Of a stretch of 64,000 nucleotides of DNA, positions 1 to 9,354 are shown piece by piece. This DNA is from Pedobacter roseus (GTDB taxonomy: Bacteria > Bacteroidota > Bacteroidia > Sphingobacteriales > Sphingobacteriaceae), in contig NZ_CP060723.1 of NCBI RefSeq assembly GCF_014395225.1, positions 1,178,001 to 1,242,000 of the forward strand, written 5' to 3'. Made by a program: the position numbers and the translations under genes. The notes under the pieces were generated by a model, which worked only from the letters and a program-made list of their open reading frames with translations, had not been told where the DNA came from and ran no database searches. The first letter of the stretch is position 1. Every line of letters starts with the position of its first letter.

Positions 1-89
1 ACTGATTTAATCTTAAAAGGATTTTCTTCATGCAGTTCCATGAGCTGCGATAAAAGGCGTAAGGTGCGGGCGATGGTCTTATTTTCCAT
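1..89 (-). CDS. polX: DNA polymerase/3'-5' exonuclease PolX, N-terminal fragment
   Basis: A reading frame starts at the ATG complementary to 87-89 and runs off the left edge, giving 29 residues beginning MENKTIARTLRLLSQLMEL and continuing through ENPFKIKS. This matches my memory of the N-terminus of bacterial family X DNA polymerases, where a helix-hairpin-helix 8-kDa domain precedes the polymerase core and a C-terminal PHP exonuclease domain used in base-excision repair. It is divergent from the lipoprotein gene that follows. Only about 5 percent of the protein is visible, so the call rests on a short but characteristic segment. Confidence 0.65.
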   Translation of the reverse strand, partial: MENKTIARTLRLLSQLMELHEENPFKIKS

Positions 90-178
90 AGGGGGTAAAA
101 TTAGGAAATAATGCCCCAAATTTTGACGGAGCTTATCAATTTCTAAACACAATTTTATTAAAGCGTTGTTTTACACTC

Positions 179-808
179 ATGAAATCTATAAAAACTATCC
201 TTTTAGGATTAAGTATAAGTTTGGTTGCGTGCCAATCTGCAAAGAAAACGGATGAAAATAAGGGTGATTCGGTCCTGAACACAACTTCTATTCCAGCGCA
301 AGCTGTAGATGAACGGTTTTTAGTTGTAGCTGGTCGTTCGGTTGGTGAAATAGCCTTAGGAGAAGATATGGAGCAGGTAGGTAAAAAGCTTGGCAGACCT
401 GATGCGGGCGATGCCGCGATGGGGAAAGCCTGGGGTATTTGGTACAGCAACGATTCGACGACAAAACACCGGGATGAACTGGCCGTTTATTCTTCTTACC
501 GTGATACCAGTATGCGGGTAAAAGACGTAAAACAGATCAGGATTACCTCAAACAAGTTTAAAACACAAGATGGGTTGGCAACAGGCGGTACTTTGGAAGA
601 TACCAAGCTGAAATTCCCAGGCATCGAAAAACTTTCTTCTTATTTAAATGAAGAAAAAGATACGGTAACGGTTTACGATGTGAAAAAAGACGGAATTGGT
701 TTCGAATTTTTAAAAGGGAAAAGCATTTCTTTAACGGTACATCCGGCTAATATTCCGGTTAATGCAACTTATTTAACCTTGCATCCTGAATGGAAACTGA
801 TTGAATAA
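179..808 (+). CDS. Uncharacterised lipoprotein
   Basis: This 209-residue protein begins with a charged, then hydrophobic signal and a lipobox (LVAC, Cys18), so it is probably lipid-anchored in the periplasm or outer membrane. The mature part starts with a Ser/Lys/Asp-rich linker and then a domain of about 160 residues containing GEIALGEDMEQVGKKLG, a pattern reminiscent of small bacterial lipoproteins of the BamE/SmpA kind (a short helix pair at the start of the domain). I do not recognise a named family. It stands alone, divergent from polX and convergent with sppA; a palindrome lies just after the stop and may terminate both transcripts. Confidence 0.75.
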   Translation: MKSIKTILLGLSISLVACQSAKKTDENKGDSVLNTTSIPAQAVDERFLVVAGRSVGEIALGEDMEQVGKKLGRPDAGDAAMGKAWGIWYSNDSTTKHRDELAVYSSYRDTSMRVKDVKQIRITSNKFKTQDGLATGGTLEDTKLKFPGIEKLSSYLNEEKDTVTVYDVKKDGIGFEFLKGKSISLTVHPANIPVNATYLTLHPEWKLIE

Positions 809-853
809 ATAGAGAAATTTAGATAATAGATTTGAGATGCATAACTTTAGATT

Positions 854-886
854 AGACCTCGCAGGTTTTTGAAACCTGCGAGGTCT
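854..886. repeat. 33-bp palindromic repeat (AGACCTCGCAGG family)
   Basis: Near-perfect inverted repeat, AGACCTCGCAGGTTTTT followed by GAAACCTGCGAGGTCT, between the convergent lipoprotein gene and sppA. The same palindrome recurs at 10488-10520 and as a half copy at 10414-10430. Its position suits a bidirectional terminator, but recurrence shows it is a dispersed genomic repeat. Confidence 0.85.
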
Positions 887-891
887 GAATT

Positions 892-2658
892 TTACTTAAT
901 TACTGCTTCAAACGGCATTCTGGCCTGGATACCCGAGCTTGCAATTACCTTTTTCATTTGTTGGTATAAAAAGTAATTATCGCCCAGTTCCTGTTTGGTA
1001 TAATAGGTTTTAATCTTATCTGTACCTTCATCCATTAACGATTTCCAGGGATCAATTACATCAGGGTATTCTACAACCTTATATTTCTTTAACTTAGCTT
1101 TTTTAGCGGCTGCTTTAATGGCATCATTAAAACTTCCGATTCTATCGGCTAAACCAATCTGAACGGCATCTGTTCCGATCCAAACGTGGCCACCACCAAT
1201 GCTATCAATATAAGCTTTGCTTTTCTTTCTGCCATCGGCCACACGGCTCACAAAACCGCTGTAAATTCTATTTAATTCATTTTGGATAATAAATCTTTCA
1301 CCTTCTGTCATAGGGCGGTTCGTAGCCATAATATCTGCATATTTACCCGTTTTAACACCATCAAATGTAATTCCAAGTTTGTTGGTCATTAAATTTTGGA
1401 AATTCGGGATAATACCAAACACACCAATTGAACCTGTAATGGTATTGGGTTGAACAAAAATACTATCGGCAGCACAACCGATGTAGTAACCACCCGATGC
1501 GGCCACATCGCCAAAAGATGCAATAACCGGTTTTTCTTTTTTGGTCAACACTATTTCTCTCCAGATTACATCCGAAGCCAATGCACTACCACCTGGTGAG
1601 TTTACACGGAGTACAACCGCTTTGATATCGTCATCTAAACGCGCTTTTCTAATCGCTCTGGAAATGCGTTCTGAACCGATCTGATTATCAGATCCTTCGC
1701 CTCCGCTAATTTCTCCGTTGGCATAAATTACGGCAACTTTATCTTTTCCTTCGCCCGTATCAGTATTGTTCTTGGCGTAATCGTTAATAGAAACAGAGCG
1801 GATATTTTCGCCCCTGGTTCTTCCTGATAAGCCTTTCAACTCTTCTAAAATCTGATCTTTATATTTTAAAGCATCGATCATTTTAAAATTTACGGCATCC
1901 TGTGGCTGTTGAACTTTATAGTTATCAGCAATAGCGTAAAGACTATCTTTCTGGATATTTCTGCTCAATGCAATATCAGATAGGAATGTATTGTATAAAC
2001 CACCAACATAAGCAGTAACCTGTTTCCGGTTATAATCGCTCATTTTATCTAAAATAAAAGGCTCAACTGCACTTTTGTAATTTCCCACGCGGATGACCTG
2101 CATTTCTACCCCAACTTTTTCTAAAGTTCCTTTAAAAAAGGTCAGTTCAGAGCTAAAACCTTTAAATTCTAAGGCACCTTCCGGATTTAGATACACTTTA
2201 TCAGCCACTGAAGCTAGATAATAAGCGCCTTGCGTATAAACTTCGCTGTAGGCAATAATTTTTTTATGCGATTTTTTAAAATCGATCAGTGCATTTCTAA
2301 CCTCGCGCAAAGTCGCATAACCTGCATTCGGGCTGCTCACGTTTAGATAAACACATTTAATATTATCGTCTGTTTTGGCTTTTTGTAGGGCTTTAATAAA
2401 ATCGTTTAAACCAATGCCGTCTTTTTCTTCACTGCCAACAATAGGCAGGTTTCCGAACGGATTTTTTGGTGTACGCTCGGTAATGGCCTGGTCTAAATTC
2501 AAGAACAGTACCGAGTTGTTAGACACAATAACTGTTTTATCACTATCAATGGATGATATCGCACCTACAATGATCACAAAGCAGATAATAAATATAATTA
2601 CCATCGATAAGAAAAAGCCCAACATAGAGGCAAATAAATACTTAAAGAATTCTCTCAT
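892..2658 (-). CDS. sppA: Signal peptide peptidase SppA, long (67K) type
   Basis: A 588-residue membrane-bound serine protease of the S49 family that degrades cleaved signal peptides and other membrane-embedded fragments. One N-terminal transmembrane helix (about residues 8-35) is followed by two tandem S49 domains, as in the E. coli long form. The catalytic pair is visible: Lys154 in the N-terminal domain (SVADKVY) and the nucleophile Ser388 in the C-terminal domain (DVAASGGYY), preceded by the RVNSPGGSA oxyanion segment. Length is normal for the family. It is transcribed alone, divergent from folK, with a 40-bp shared upstream region. Confidence 0.95.
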   Translation of the reverse strand: MREFFKYLFASMLGFFLSMVIIFIICFVIIVGAISSIDSDKTVIVSNNSVLFLNLDQAITERTPKNPFGNLPIVGSEEKDGIGLNDFIKALQKAKTDDNIKCVYLNVSSPNAGYATLREVRNALIDFKKSHKKIIAYSEVYTQGAYYLASVADKVYLNPEGALEFKGFSSELTFFKGTLEKVGVEMQVIRVGNYKSAVEPFILDKMSDYNRKQVTAYVGGLYNTFLSDIALSRNIQKDSLYAIADNYKVQQPQDAVNFKMIDALKYKDQILEELKGLSGRTRGENIRSVSINDYAKNNTDTGEGKDKVAVIYANGEISGGEGSDNQIGSERISRAIRKARLDDDIKAVVLRVNSPGGSALASDVIWREIVLTKKEKPVIASFGDVAASGGYYIGCAADSIFVQPNTITGSIGVFGIIPNFQNLMTNKLGITFDGVKTGKYADIMATNRPMTEGERFIIQNELNRIYSGFVSRVADGRKKSKAYIDSIGGGHVWIGTDAVQIGLADRIGSFNDAIKAAAKKAKLKKYKVVEYPDVIDPWKSLMDEGTDKIKTYYTKQELGDNYFLYQQMKKVIASSGIQARMPFEAVIK

Positions 2659-2668
2659 TTAAATGTTT

Positions 2669-2676
2669 TAATTTTG
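2669..2676 (+). promoter_or_regulatory. Bacteroidota -7 box for folK
   Basis: TAATTTTG fits the phylum's TAnnTTTG -7 consensus exactly and lies 22 bp ahead of the folK ATG, implying a leader of roughly 15 nt. No clear -33 element is visible. Confidence 0.45.
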
Positions 2677-2698
2677 TGCTGTAAAGATATAAAAATAC

Positions 2699-3211
2699 AT
2701 GATGCTTAATAAGGCTTTAGAGTGCAGTACGGCTTATTTGTTACTGGGTGGAAATTTGGGTGATAGGGAAGGGAATTTAAAGCGCGCCATTGAACTATTG
2801 AACGAAAAAATAGGTAAGATAACAGCTGTTTCATCGCTGTACGAAACGGCAGCATGGGGCAAAACCGATCAGCCGGCCTTTTTAAACCAGGCAGTGGCCT
2901 TGCAGACCAATTTAAGTGCTTTGGAAGTTTTAGATCATGCATTAACTATCGAACAGGAACTGGGCAGGGTAAGAAAAGATAAATGGGGGGAGAGGTTGAT
3001 TGACATCGACCTGATCCTTTTTGGCGATGAAATCATTAATGTACCCGATAAACTTCAGGTGCCTCATCCACACATGCAGCATAGAAAATTTGTGATGGAG
3101 CCTTTGGCCGAGATTGCGCCGGATGTTGTTCACCCTGTATTAGGTGAAACCATTTTAGCGATGAGCAGAAATATAGAAGACCCGCTCGAGGTAAAAAAAA
3201 TAATATCATGA
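2699..3211 (+). CDS. folK: 2-amino-4-hydroxy-6-hydroxymethyldihydropteridine diphosphokinase
   Basis: HPPK transfers pyrophosphate from ATP to 6-hydroxymethyl-7,8-dihydropterin, the step before dihydropteroate synthase in folate synthesis; cytosolic. The 170-residue length is usual. Diagnostic segments are the N-terminal YLLLGGNLGDREGNL, the central GRVRKDKWGERLIDIDLI (Mg/ATP-binding Asp pair at residues 102 and 104) and the following PHPHMQHRKFVMEPL. Two consecutive ATG codons open the frame; I used the first. The last four bases overlap the start of the Hpt gene, suggesting translational coupling. Confidence 0.95.
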   Translation: MMLNKALECSTAYLLLGGNLGDREGNLKRAIELLNEKIGKITAVSSLYETAAWGKTDQPAFLNQAVALQTNLSALEVLDHALTIEQELGRVRKDKWGERLIDIDLILFGDEIINVPDKLQVPHPHMQHRKFVMEPLAEIAPDVVHPVLGETILAMSRNIEDPLEVKKIIS

Positions 3212-3579
3212 CAGATCACCATCACCAACCGCTTGATTTTTCCTACCTGATCGAAATGGTTGGCGATGATCCTATATTTTTAGCAGATTTTTTTAAAACC
3301 TTTGTCGATCATATCCCGGTTTATTTAGCGGAGATGGAAAACGCTTTTGCAAATGGTAACTGGAGCAAAGTGAGTCATTGTGCACATAAAATGAAGCCAA
3401 CTTTCAGTTATATTGGCCGGAATGATGTAAAACAACTGGTTGAGGCAATTGAAAAACATGCACAGAATAATATCGGACCAGATAAAATCCAATCGGATAT
3501 AGAAAAGCTAAAATTAATTTGCGCTGATATCTGTACGCAGCTTGAACAAGAGAAATTAAAACTCAGCGCCAAACAATAG
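3208..3579 (+). CDS. Hpt-domain (histidine phosphotransfer) protein
   Basis: A stand-alone phosphotransfer domain of 123 residues. The four-helix Hpt signature is present: His60 in HCAHKMKPTFSYIG is the expected phospho-accepting histidine, with Lys63 in the usual position. Such proteins relay phosphate between hybrid kinases and response regulators in the cytosol. It overlaps folK by an ATGA junction, so it is very likely co-transcribed with it, but no partner kinase is nearby. The functional link to folate synthesis is probably nil and only positional. Confidence in the fold is high, in its pathway none. Confidence 0.85.
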   Translation: MTDHHHQPLDFSYLIEMVGDDPIFLADFFKTFVDHIPVYLAEMENAFANGNWSKVSHCAHKMKPTFSYIGRNDVKQLVEAIEKHAQNNIGPDKIQSDIEKLKLICADICTQLEQEKLKLSAKQ

Positions 3580-3625
3580 CGCATACGTACCTAATCCAGC
3601 GATTTGCAACGCTCAGAAACGAATG

Positions 3626-4318
3626 TTAAATCTTATTATTGGCAGTTGCGCCCCTAAAATGAAGTATTGATAAAGCAATATACAATACCAGAACAAAAGG
3701 TATAGCTGCAAATTTTAGAAAAGCAATCAATATAAAAGATAAAATAAGAAAGATAAATTTGATCTTATTTTTCTCCCAGCTTAAATCGCTGAATTTTAGT
3801 GAGAATATTTTGATTTCGCTCACCAAAAGAAAACTGGTTATGGCAGTTATTGCTATTAATAAAATACTAGAACCAATTATCTGCGGGTAATCGACCGAAA
3901 TAAAAGGCAAGGAGCAGATAAAAAGGGTATTCATAGGCGTATTTAAACCGATAAAATCTTCCGTTTGCCTCTCGTCATTATTGAATTTAGCCAGCCTAAG
4001 CGCCGAGAAAATGGTGATGATAAAACCCAAATAGGGTAGGTATTCGGATGAATAATCGCTTGCTTTTAATAGGTGGAACATAATTACCCCGGGCAAAAAG
4101 CCAAAACTTACCATATCAGCTAACGAATCCAGGTCTTTTCCAATGGCCGATTTAACATTCAGTAAACGGGCAACCATCCCATCAAAAAAATCGAATATTC
4201 CGGAGAAGATAACGAAATATGCCGCGGTTTCTAAATTGCCTTTAAACGCAAAAACGATTCCGATACAACCAGAAAAAAGGTTTGCACAGGTAATCGCATT
4301 AGGGAGATGCCTTTTCAT
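3626..4318 (-). CDS. pssA: CDP-diacylglycerol--serine O-phosphatidyltransferase
   Basis: Integral membrane enzyme making phosphatidylserine from CDP-diacylglycerol and serine, the precursor of phosphatidylethanolamine. The CDP-alcohol phosphotransferase motif DGxxARx8GxxxDxxxD is complete (Asp46, Gly47, Ala50, Arg51, Gly60, Asp64, Asp68), embedded in a polytopic protein of 230 residues with about seven hydrophobic segments. The N-terminal HLPNAITCANLFSGC is typical of the PssA branch. It lies downstream of rho on the same strand, separated by 80 bp that contain an inverted repeat. Confidence 0.92.
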   Translation of the reverse strand: MKRHLPNAITCANLFSGCIGIVFAFKGNLETAAYFVIFSGIFDFFDGMVARLLNVKSAIGKDLDSLADMVSFGFLPGVIMFHLLKASDYSSEYLPYLGFIITIFSALRLAKFNNDERQTEDFIGLNTPMNTLFICSLPFISVDYPQIIGSSILLIAITAITSFLLVSEIKIFSLKFSDLSWEKNKIKFIFLILSFILIAFLKFAAIPFVLVLYIALSILHFRGATANNKI

Positions 4319-4321
4319 ATC

Positions 4322-4385
4322 ATGTAAGATGGAAGATGTGAAATGGTAAATGGAATACGTACTTTATCCATTTACCATCTTACAT
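4322..4385. repeat. Inverted repeat with word-like sequence between rho and pssA
   Basis: ATGGTAAATGG (from 4343) is exactly mirrored by CCATTTACCAT (to 4378), and ATGTAAGATGG on the left is mirrored by CCATCTTACAT on the right, leaving a long imperfect hairpin. It sits between two same-strand genes and could attenuate read-through from rho into pssA. The same 'aagatggaaaatgg' vocabulary recurs at 9583 and 53400. Confidence 0.7.
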
Positions 4386-4397
4386 TTTACCTTTTTT

Positions 4398-6152
4398 CTA
4401 GCTGTTCATCGAAATTAAGAACTCTTCGTTACTTTTTGTTCCTTTTATTTGTGATTGAACAAATTCCATTGCCTCCTGGCTGTTCATGTCAGCAAGGTGG
4501 TTACGTAAAATCCATACACGTTGTAAAATATCTCTATCAAGTAATAAATCATCGCGACGGGTACTTGAAGCCGTAATATCGATGGCAGGGAAAATACGTT
4601 TGTTAGATAATTTACGGTCTAACTGAAGCTCCATGTTACCAGTTCCTTTAAATTCTTCGAAGATCACTTCATCCATTTTAGAACCTGTATCGGTTAATGC
4701 CGTAGCCAAAATGGTTAATGAACCACCGTTTTCGATGTTACGTGCCGCACCAAAGAAACGTTTTGGCTTGTGTAATGCATTTGCATCAACACCACCTGAT
4801 AATATTTTACCTGATGCAGGGGCAGTTGTGTTATATGCTCTCGCCAAACGTGTAATCGAATCTAAAAGAATCACTACATCATGTCCGCTTTCAACCAAAC
4901 GTTTAGATTTCTCTAAAACAATATTGGCAATTTTTACGTGACGCTCAGCTGGTTCATCAAAAGTAGAGGCAATTACTTCAGCCCTTACACTACGTGCCAT
5001 ATCGGTAACCTCTTCCGGACGTTCATCAATCAACAAGATGATTAAGTAAACTTCTGGATGGTTTTTGGCAATTGCGTTGGCAACTTCTTTTAATAAATTG
5101 GTTTTACCTGTTTTCGGTTGTGCTACAATCAAACCACGCTGTCCTTTACCAATTGGGGTAAATAAATCCATAATACGGGTAGAGTAATTACTGTTATCCG
5201 TAAATAAATTTAATTTTTCGGTTGGGAAAAGTGGCGTTAAATAATCGAAAGGAACACGGTCGCGAACCTCAGCAGGAATTCTGCCGTTAATGGTTTCTAC
5301 ACGAACCAGCGGGAAATATTTTTCGCCTTCTTTTGGCGGGCGGATACTACCTTTAACGGTATCACCGGTTTTTAAACCAAAAAGTTTTATTTGCGACTGA
5401 GATACATAAATATCATCAGGAGAAGTTAAATAGTTGTAATCTGCAGAGCGTAAGAACCCGTAACCATCAGGCATAATTTCTAAAACACCTTCATTTGTAA
5501 TTACATTATCGAAATCTAAGTTAGAATAACTGTTTTCGTTTTTGTGGTGGTTGCCACCGCCTGGTTGTTTTTGCTGGCGGTTTTCATCACGTTGTGGTTT
5601 TTCCTGTTTCTCTTTTGGCTCTTGTTTTTGCTTCTGAGCTATCGGAAGCACTTCTGCACTTTCTTCAATTAAAGCAGAAATTGGTTTTACACTTTCCTCA
5701 GATTCAACAATTCTGTCTGGCTGTCTTTCAGGTTGTTGCTGGTGCTGCGGTTCATCAAATAAGGTTACCGAATCTCTTCTTCTTTCAATTGGCGCTGCGG
5801 GCTCATCTTTACTTAACCTTGCTCTCTTTTTAACAGGTTTTTCAGTGGCAACTGCTTTTTCGGCAGCAACCGGCTTATCAGCAACCACTGTAGAAGCAGC
5901 GGCAGCCGCTGCAGCAGCAACTTTCGTTGTTTTGGCAGCTTTGGTTTTTGGGGCAGGGGCAGCTGCAATGGGTTCTGCTTCGCTATAAGGATCTGCACCG
6001 GCCTTAGCAGCATTTATAATTTCCTGTTGGTGTAAAAGTACTTCAACAAGGTCGATTTTTCTTAGGGAGTCGGCACCTTCAATGCCATAGCTTTTTGCCA
6101 GCTCACGTAATTCTGTTGTGAGCTTATCATTTAATTCTGTTTTACTAAACAT
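4398..6152 (-). CDS. rho: Transcription termination factor Rho with a long disordered insert
   Basis: Hexameric RNA helicase that ends transcription. Order of domains in the 584 residues: Rho N-terminal helical domain (about 1-50); a low-complexity insert rich in Ala, Lys, Pro, Glu and Gln (about 51-215); the cold-shock-like RNA-binding domain with GYGFLR at 230-235; and the ATPase core with Walker A AQPKTGKT at 344-351 and the Walker B/Q-loop region [16 protein letters not shown]. The core is full and conserved. Inserts of this kind are normal in Bacteroidota Rho; published work on Bacteroides thetaiotaomicron attributes phase separation to that region. A 400-bp non-coding region precedes the gene. 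Confidence 0.97.
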   Translation of the reverse strand: MFSKTELNDKLTTELRELAKSYGIEGADSLRKIDLVEVLLHQQEIINAAKAGADPYSEAEPIAAAPAPKTKAAKTTKVAAAAAAAASTVVADKPVAAEKAVATEKPVKKRARLSKDEPAAPIERRRDSVTLFDEPQHQQQPERQPDRIVESEESVKPISALIEESAEVLPIAQKQKQEPKEKQEKPQRDENRQQKQPGGGNHHKNENSYSNLDFDNVITNEGVLEIMPDGYGFLRSADYNYLTSPDDIYVSQSQIKLFGLKTGDTVKGSIRPPKEGEKYFPLVRVETINGRIPAEVRDRVPFDYLTPLFPTEKLNLFTDNSNYSTRIMDLFTPIGKGQRGLIVAQPKTGKTNLLKEVANAIAKNHPEVYLIILLIDERPEEVTDMARSVRAEVIASTFDEPAERHVKIANIVLEKSKRLVESGHDVVILLDSITRLARAYNTTAPASGKILSGGVDANALHKPKRFFGAARNIENGGSLTILATALTDTGSKMDEVIFEEFKGTGNMELQLDRKLSNKRIFPAIDITASSTRRDDLLLDRDILQRVWILRNHLADMNSQEAMEFVQSQIKGTKSNEEFLISMNS

Positions 6153-6551
6153 TCTAGATATATATGTTTCAAGAAATTTTTCATTTGTTTATAACGGATG
6201 TTTTCTGTTATAAATCTACACAGGCCTAAAAATATTTATGTTAGCGTAAGCCCGGCAGTTTCATTGTGTATAAATTCTTAAGGTTATAAAACATTCATTG
6301 AGTTCATTATGGAAAATGCTCAAATTGTTTCATAATTGTTTACAAGCTGAATAAAAAGCAAATTTTGCTTTTAAAAAAGGATAACAAAAAGTAAATCTTG
6401 ATAAATTTTTCTGGGATATTCAGATAAACGGTTGAGAAATTATGTTGCAATTGTATGTATTTGAAACGTAATCTGCAAGCAAAAGTTTAAAATGTTTATA
6501 AAAATAATTCAAGTGGGTATTATTTTATCGTTCAGAAAATTTAAAAATCTT
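6153..6551. other. 400-bp non-coding region between divergent rho and pyrF
   Basis: AT-rich, with stops in every frame and no credible small gene. It must hold the rho promoter and any rho leader. I see no riboswitch-like or strongly base-paired element. Confidence 0.5.
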
Positions 6552-6559
6552 CATATTTG
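6552..6559 (+). promoter_or_regulatory. Probable -7 box for pyrF (overlaps a false TTG start)
   Basis: CATATTTG matches TAnnTTTG at all but the first base. The in-frame TTG at 6557 is part of this box, which is why the downstream ATG at 6578 is preferred as start. Confidence 0.4.
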
Positions 6560-6577
6560 CAGCAAATAAGCCCATAT

Positions 6578-7408
6578 ATGACAAAGCAACAACTTTTTGA
6601 GCAGATACAAAAAAAACGTTCATTTTTATGTGTCGGATTGGATTCCTCCTTAGATAGGATCCCAAAACACCTGTTAAAATATGAAAATCCGATTCTGGAA
6701 TTTAATAAACAGATTATTGATGCCACTAAAGATCTTTGTGTTGCTTATAAACCCAATACTGCTTTTTATGAGTGTTACGGTAAAAAAGGATGGGAAACTT
6801 TGATCGAAACCTGGAAATACATTCCACAGGATGTTTTTTCCATTGCCGATGCCAAACGTGGCGATATTGGAAATACCTCTGCGATGTATGCCGAAACTTT
6901 TTTTAATGCGGCATCATCAGAAATGAGTTTCGATTCGGTTACCGTAGCGCCTTATATGGGCAGCGATTCGGTAACACCATTTTTAAATTTTAAAGATAAA
7001 TGGGTAATCCTACTGGCTTTAACTTCCAATAGCGGGCATGCCGATTTTCAGTTACAGGAGATAGGTGAAGATAAACTTTTCGAAAAGGTGCTTAAAACAT
7101 CACAAAGCTGGGCAACTGATGAGCAGATGATGTATGTGGTAGGGGCAACCCGTGGTGCAGCTTTTGGCGATGTACGTAAACTGGCACCTAATCACTTCTT
7201 GTTGGTGCCAGGTGTTGGCGCACAGGGTGGCGATTTGAATGAAGTATGTAAATACGGATTAAACTCACAGTGTGGTTTATTGATCAACTCTTCAAGAGGA
7301 ATTATTTATGCCGGCCAGGGAGAAGATTTTGCAGAAAAGGCCAGGGAAGAGGCGCTGAAACTACAGAAAGAAATGGAGCAGATACTAATTAAGGCAGAAT
7401 TGGTTTAG
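6578..7408 (+). CDS. pyrF: Orotidine 5'-phosphate decarboxylase
   Basis: Cytosolic enzyme converting OMP to UMP, the last step of de novo pyrimidine synthesis. The protein of 276 residues begins [10 protein letters not shown]; a longer version from a TTG seven codons earlier is unlikely because that TTG belongs to a promoter-like box. It is of the longer 'subfamily 2' type, with substrate segment FLCVGLDSS near the start, the catalytic [11 protein letters not shown] motif in the middle and VVGATRG plus [11 protein letters not shown] (phosphate-binding loops) toward the end. It is a single-gene unit; an inverted repeat follows it. Confidence 0.95.
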   Translation: MTKQQLFEQIQKKRSFLCVGLDSSLDRIPKHLLKYENPILEFNKQIIDATKDLCVAYKPNTAFYECYGKKGWETLIETWKYIPQDVFSIADAKRGDIGNTSAMYAETFFNAASSEMSFDSVTVAPYMGSDSVTPFLNFKDKWVILLALTSNSGHADFQLQEIGEDKLFEKVLKTSQSWATDEQMMYVVGATRGAAFGDVRKLAPNHFLLVPGVGAQGGDLNEVCKYGLNSQCGLLINSSRGIIYAGQGEDFAEKAREEALKLQKEMEQILIKAELV

Positions 7409-7454
7409 CAATTAGCTTCTTAGAGAGACTGTTTTATACTCAGTGCGCAAGATC

Positions 7455-7555
7455 GTCATTGCGAGAAGGCCTTTTCAGCCGACGAAGCAATCTTAATGCT
7501 GTCGCTATAACTCATTTTTTAAGATTGCTTCGTCGTTCCTCCTCTCAATGATGAC
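7455..7555. repeat. MITE-like inverted repeat (GTCATTGCGAG / GACGAAGCAATCTTA)
   Basis: GTCATTGCGAG at the left end is loosely mirrored by CTCTCAATGATGAC at the right; inside, GACGAAGCAATCTTA (7481-7495) is exactly mirrored by TAAGATTGCTTCGTC (7520-7534). I recognise this vocabulary as a dispersed intergenic repeat seen in many bacterial genomes. Lying 47 bp after pyrF, it may act as a terminator. Confidence 0.8.
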
Positions 7556-7661
7556 TTTTTTTATTTTAATTCTTTATGCTTGAAAAAGAAAGTTAGTGAT
7601 ATATTATTTTACATATCGAACGATTTAATATACTTCATTTAAGAATTCATTATCTTCAGGA

Positions 7662-8945
7662 ATGAATTTTCCAGAAGATTTTCTTCATTACGTGTGGCAG
7701 TTCAGGTCCTTTGATTACATAGACCTGCAAACGGCTGGTGGAGAAAGCCTCAAAATCATCAATCCGGGTTTACTTAATAAAAACGCCGGACCGGATTTTT
7801 TTCATGCGAAAATCGAAATAGGCGATACCATTTGGGCTGGCAATGTAGAAATCCACCTCAAATCGTCAGATTGGTTAAAGCACAATCATCAAAAAGACCC
7901 TGCTTATGAGAATGTAATTTTGCATGTAGTTTACGAACATGATGCCGAAATTAAAAGAATGGACAATACGGTATTGCCGGTGCTCGAATTAAAAAGTCGC
8001 ATATCTGCCGATCTGATCCAAAAATATGAAAAACTGTTCCTTACCCTTACCGATTTCCCCTGTATTGCCCAAATAGGAACTGTTGAACCATTGATTGTAG
8101 ATTCTTTTTTAGCCAGAACCCTGATTGAACGTTTTGAGCAAAAAACAGCAGCAGTTACCGAAACTTTAAATGAACTGAAAGGCAATTGGGACGAAACTTT
8201 TTATCGTTTTATGGCCCGTAATTTTGGCTTCAAAATAAATGCGCTACCTTTCGAGCTGCTTGCAAAAGCAGTTCCACAGAATATTTATTCCAAACATAAA
8301 AATAACCCCCATCAAATTGAAGCGCTGGTTTTTGGTGCGGCAGGATTTTTAAATGATCAGTTTGACGAAGAATATCCCCAAAAGCTAAAAGCCGAATTCA
8401 GTTTTCTCCAGAAGAAATATAAAATAAAACCAGTCGAAATTTCGGTCTGGAAATTTATGCGGATGCGTCCACAGAATTTTCCAACCATCCGATTGGCCCA
8501 GTTTGCTGCATTAATTGTAAAGGCCAATCATCTTTTTTCTAAAGTAATGGAAATAAAAGATATAGTGCAGTTACGTGCCTTATTCGAAAACCTGCCCATT
8601 AACGATTATTGGAAAAAACATTATCATTTTAAAAAAGAAACTGCTGGTGTAAACATACAGATCGGTAAATCTTCTGTAGATAATATTCTCCTCAATACCG
8701 TCGGTTTGTTCTTGTTTGCTTATGGCAAACATACAGCTACGCAGTTTTACATCAGCAGGGCCATAAAATTGTTGGAAAGTCTTCCCGCTGAAGAAAATGC
8801 AATTATTGATAAATTTACAGGGGCAGGTGTAAAAATCGGACATGCATTTGCTTCACAAGGTATTTTACAGTTGAAAAAGCAGTACTGTGATGAGAAAAAA
8901 TGCCTATCTTGTGGTATTGGAATTAAAATCCTAAAACAAGCATAA
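7662..8945 (+). CDS. DUF2851 family protein
   Basis: A 427-residue cytosolic protein without signal or membrane segments. The N-terminal half carries the DUF2851 hallmarks: FPEDFLHYVWQFR at the start, then NPGLLNKNAGPDFFHAKI and GNVEIHLKSSDWLKHNH, which look like a nuclease-like core (spaced Asp, Glu and Lys residues). The C-terminal half is helical and ends with a CDEKKCLSCGIG cysteine cluster that could bind a metal. Family function is not established as far as I know. The gene is monocistronic and preceded by a TATCTTCA promoter-like box immediately before the ATG. Confidence 0.85.
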   Translation: MNFPEDFLHYVWQFRSFDYIDLQTAGGESLKIINPGLLNKNAGPDFFHAKIEIGDTIWAGNVEIHLKSSDWLKHNHQKDPAYENVILHVVYEHDAEIKRMDNTVLPVLELKSRISADLIQKYEKLFLTLTDFPCIAQIGTVEPLIVDSFLARTLIERFEQKTAAVTETLNELKGNWDETFYRFMARNFGFKINALPFELLAKAVPQNIYSKHKNNPHQIEALVFGAAGFLNDQFDEEYPQKLKAEFSFLQKKYKIKPVEISVWKFMRMRPQNFPTIRLAQFAALIVKANHLFSKVMEIKDIVQLRALFENLPINDYWKKHYHFKKETAGVNIQIGKSSVDNILLNTVGLFLFAYGKHTATQFYISRAIKLLESLPAEENAIIDKFTGAGVKIGHAFASQGILQLKKQYCDEKKCLSCGIGIKILKQA

Positions 8946-9000
8946 TCAGATAAATTTTTCCAGTAGAAAACTTTCTAACCTATAATCCGTTTTAACAACT

Positions 9001-9216
9001 ATGGAATTCCCGCACGAGCTAAAAGAACTTTATCCTGATCAGATTATCGAAGTTAGGGGTAATGCAGACGCATTAACCGTTATATTGAAGAAAGAGGCTG
9101 ATATTCATCAATTTAAAACAGAATTAATTAATAAGTTTTCCGGTTTGGAAGAACAACAGATTCTTTTTATTAAACACGAGGATAAACAGGATTTTGAAAA
9201 ACTCGTTCTCGAATAA
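9001..9216 (+). CDS. Small conserved-looking protein of unknown function
   Basis: A 71-residue acidic and lysine-rich soluble protein starting MEFPHELKELYPDQI. It has no signal peptide, membrane segment or motif I recognise; predicted layout by eye is two short strands flanking a helix. It lies 55 bp after the DUF2851 gene on the same strand and could be co-transcribed. Codon use resembles the neighbours, and the opposite frames are closed, which supports it being a real gene, but function is unknown. Confidence 0.55.
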   Translation: MEFPHELKELYPDQIIEVRGNADALTVILKKEADIHQFKTELINKFSGLEEQQILFIKHEDKQDFEKLVLE

Positions 9217-9354
9217 ACTATATTTTCAAAAAAAATAGTATTGCAGGTTTAACCGATTATTTTGCTAAATTAGGGTTTGAAAACAAAATCATAATCCCGT
9301 TTGCAATAATTAATGTTGATTTACCGTTATTAGGATTTTTAAAATAAGCTTAAA

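Noticed and set aside
136..450. 104-codon minus-strand gene over the lipoprotein start
   Set aside because: Antisense to a lipoprotein gene with a clear signal peptide; composition is that of a shadow frame.
6557..6577. Longer PyrF starting at TTG
   Set aside because: The TTG is inside a -7-like box and the added residues are not family-like.
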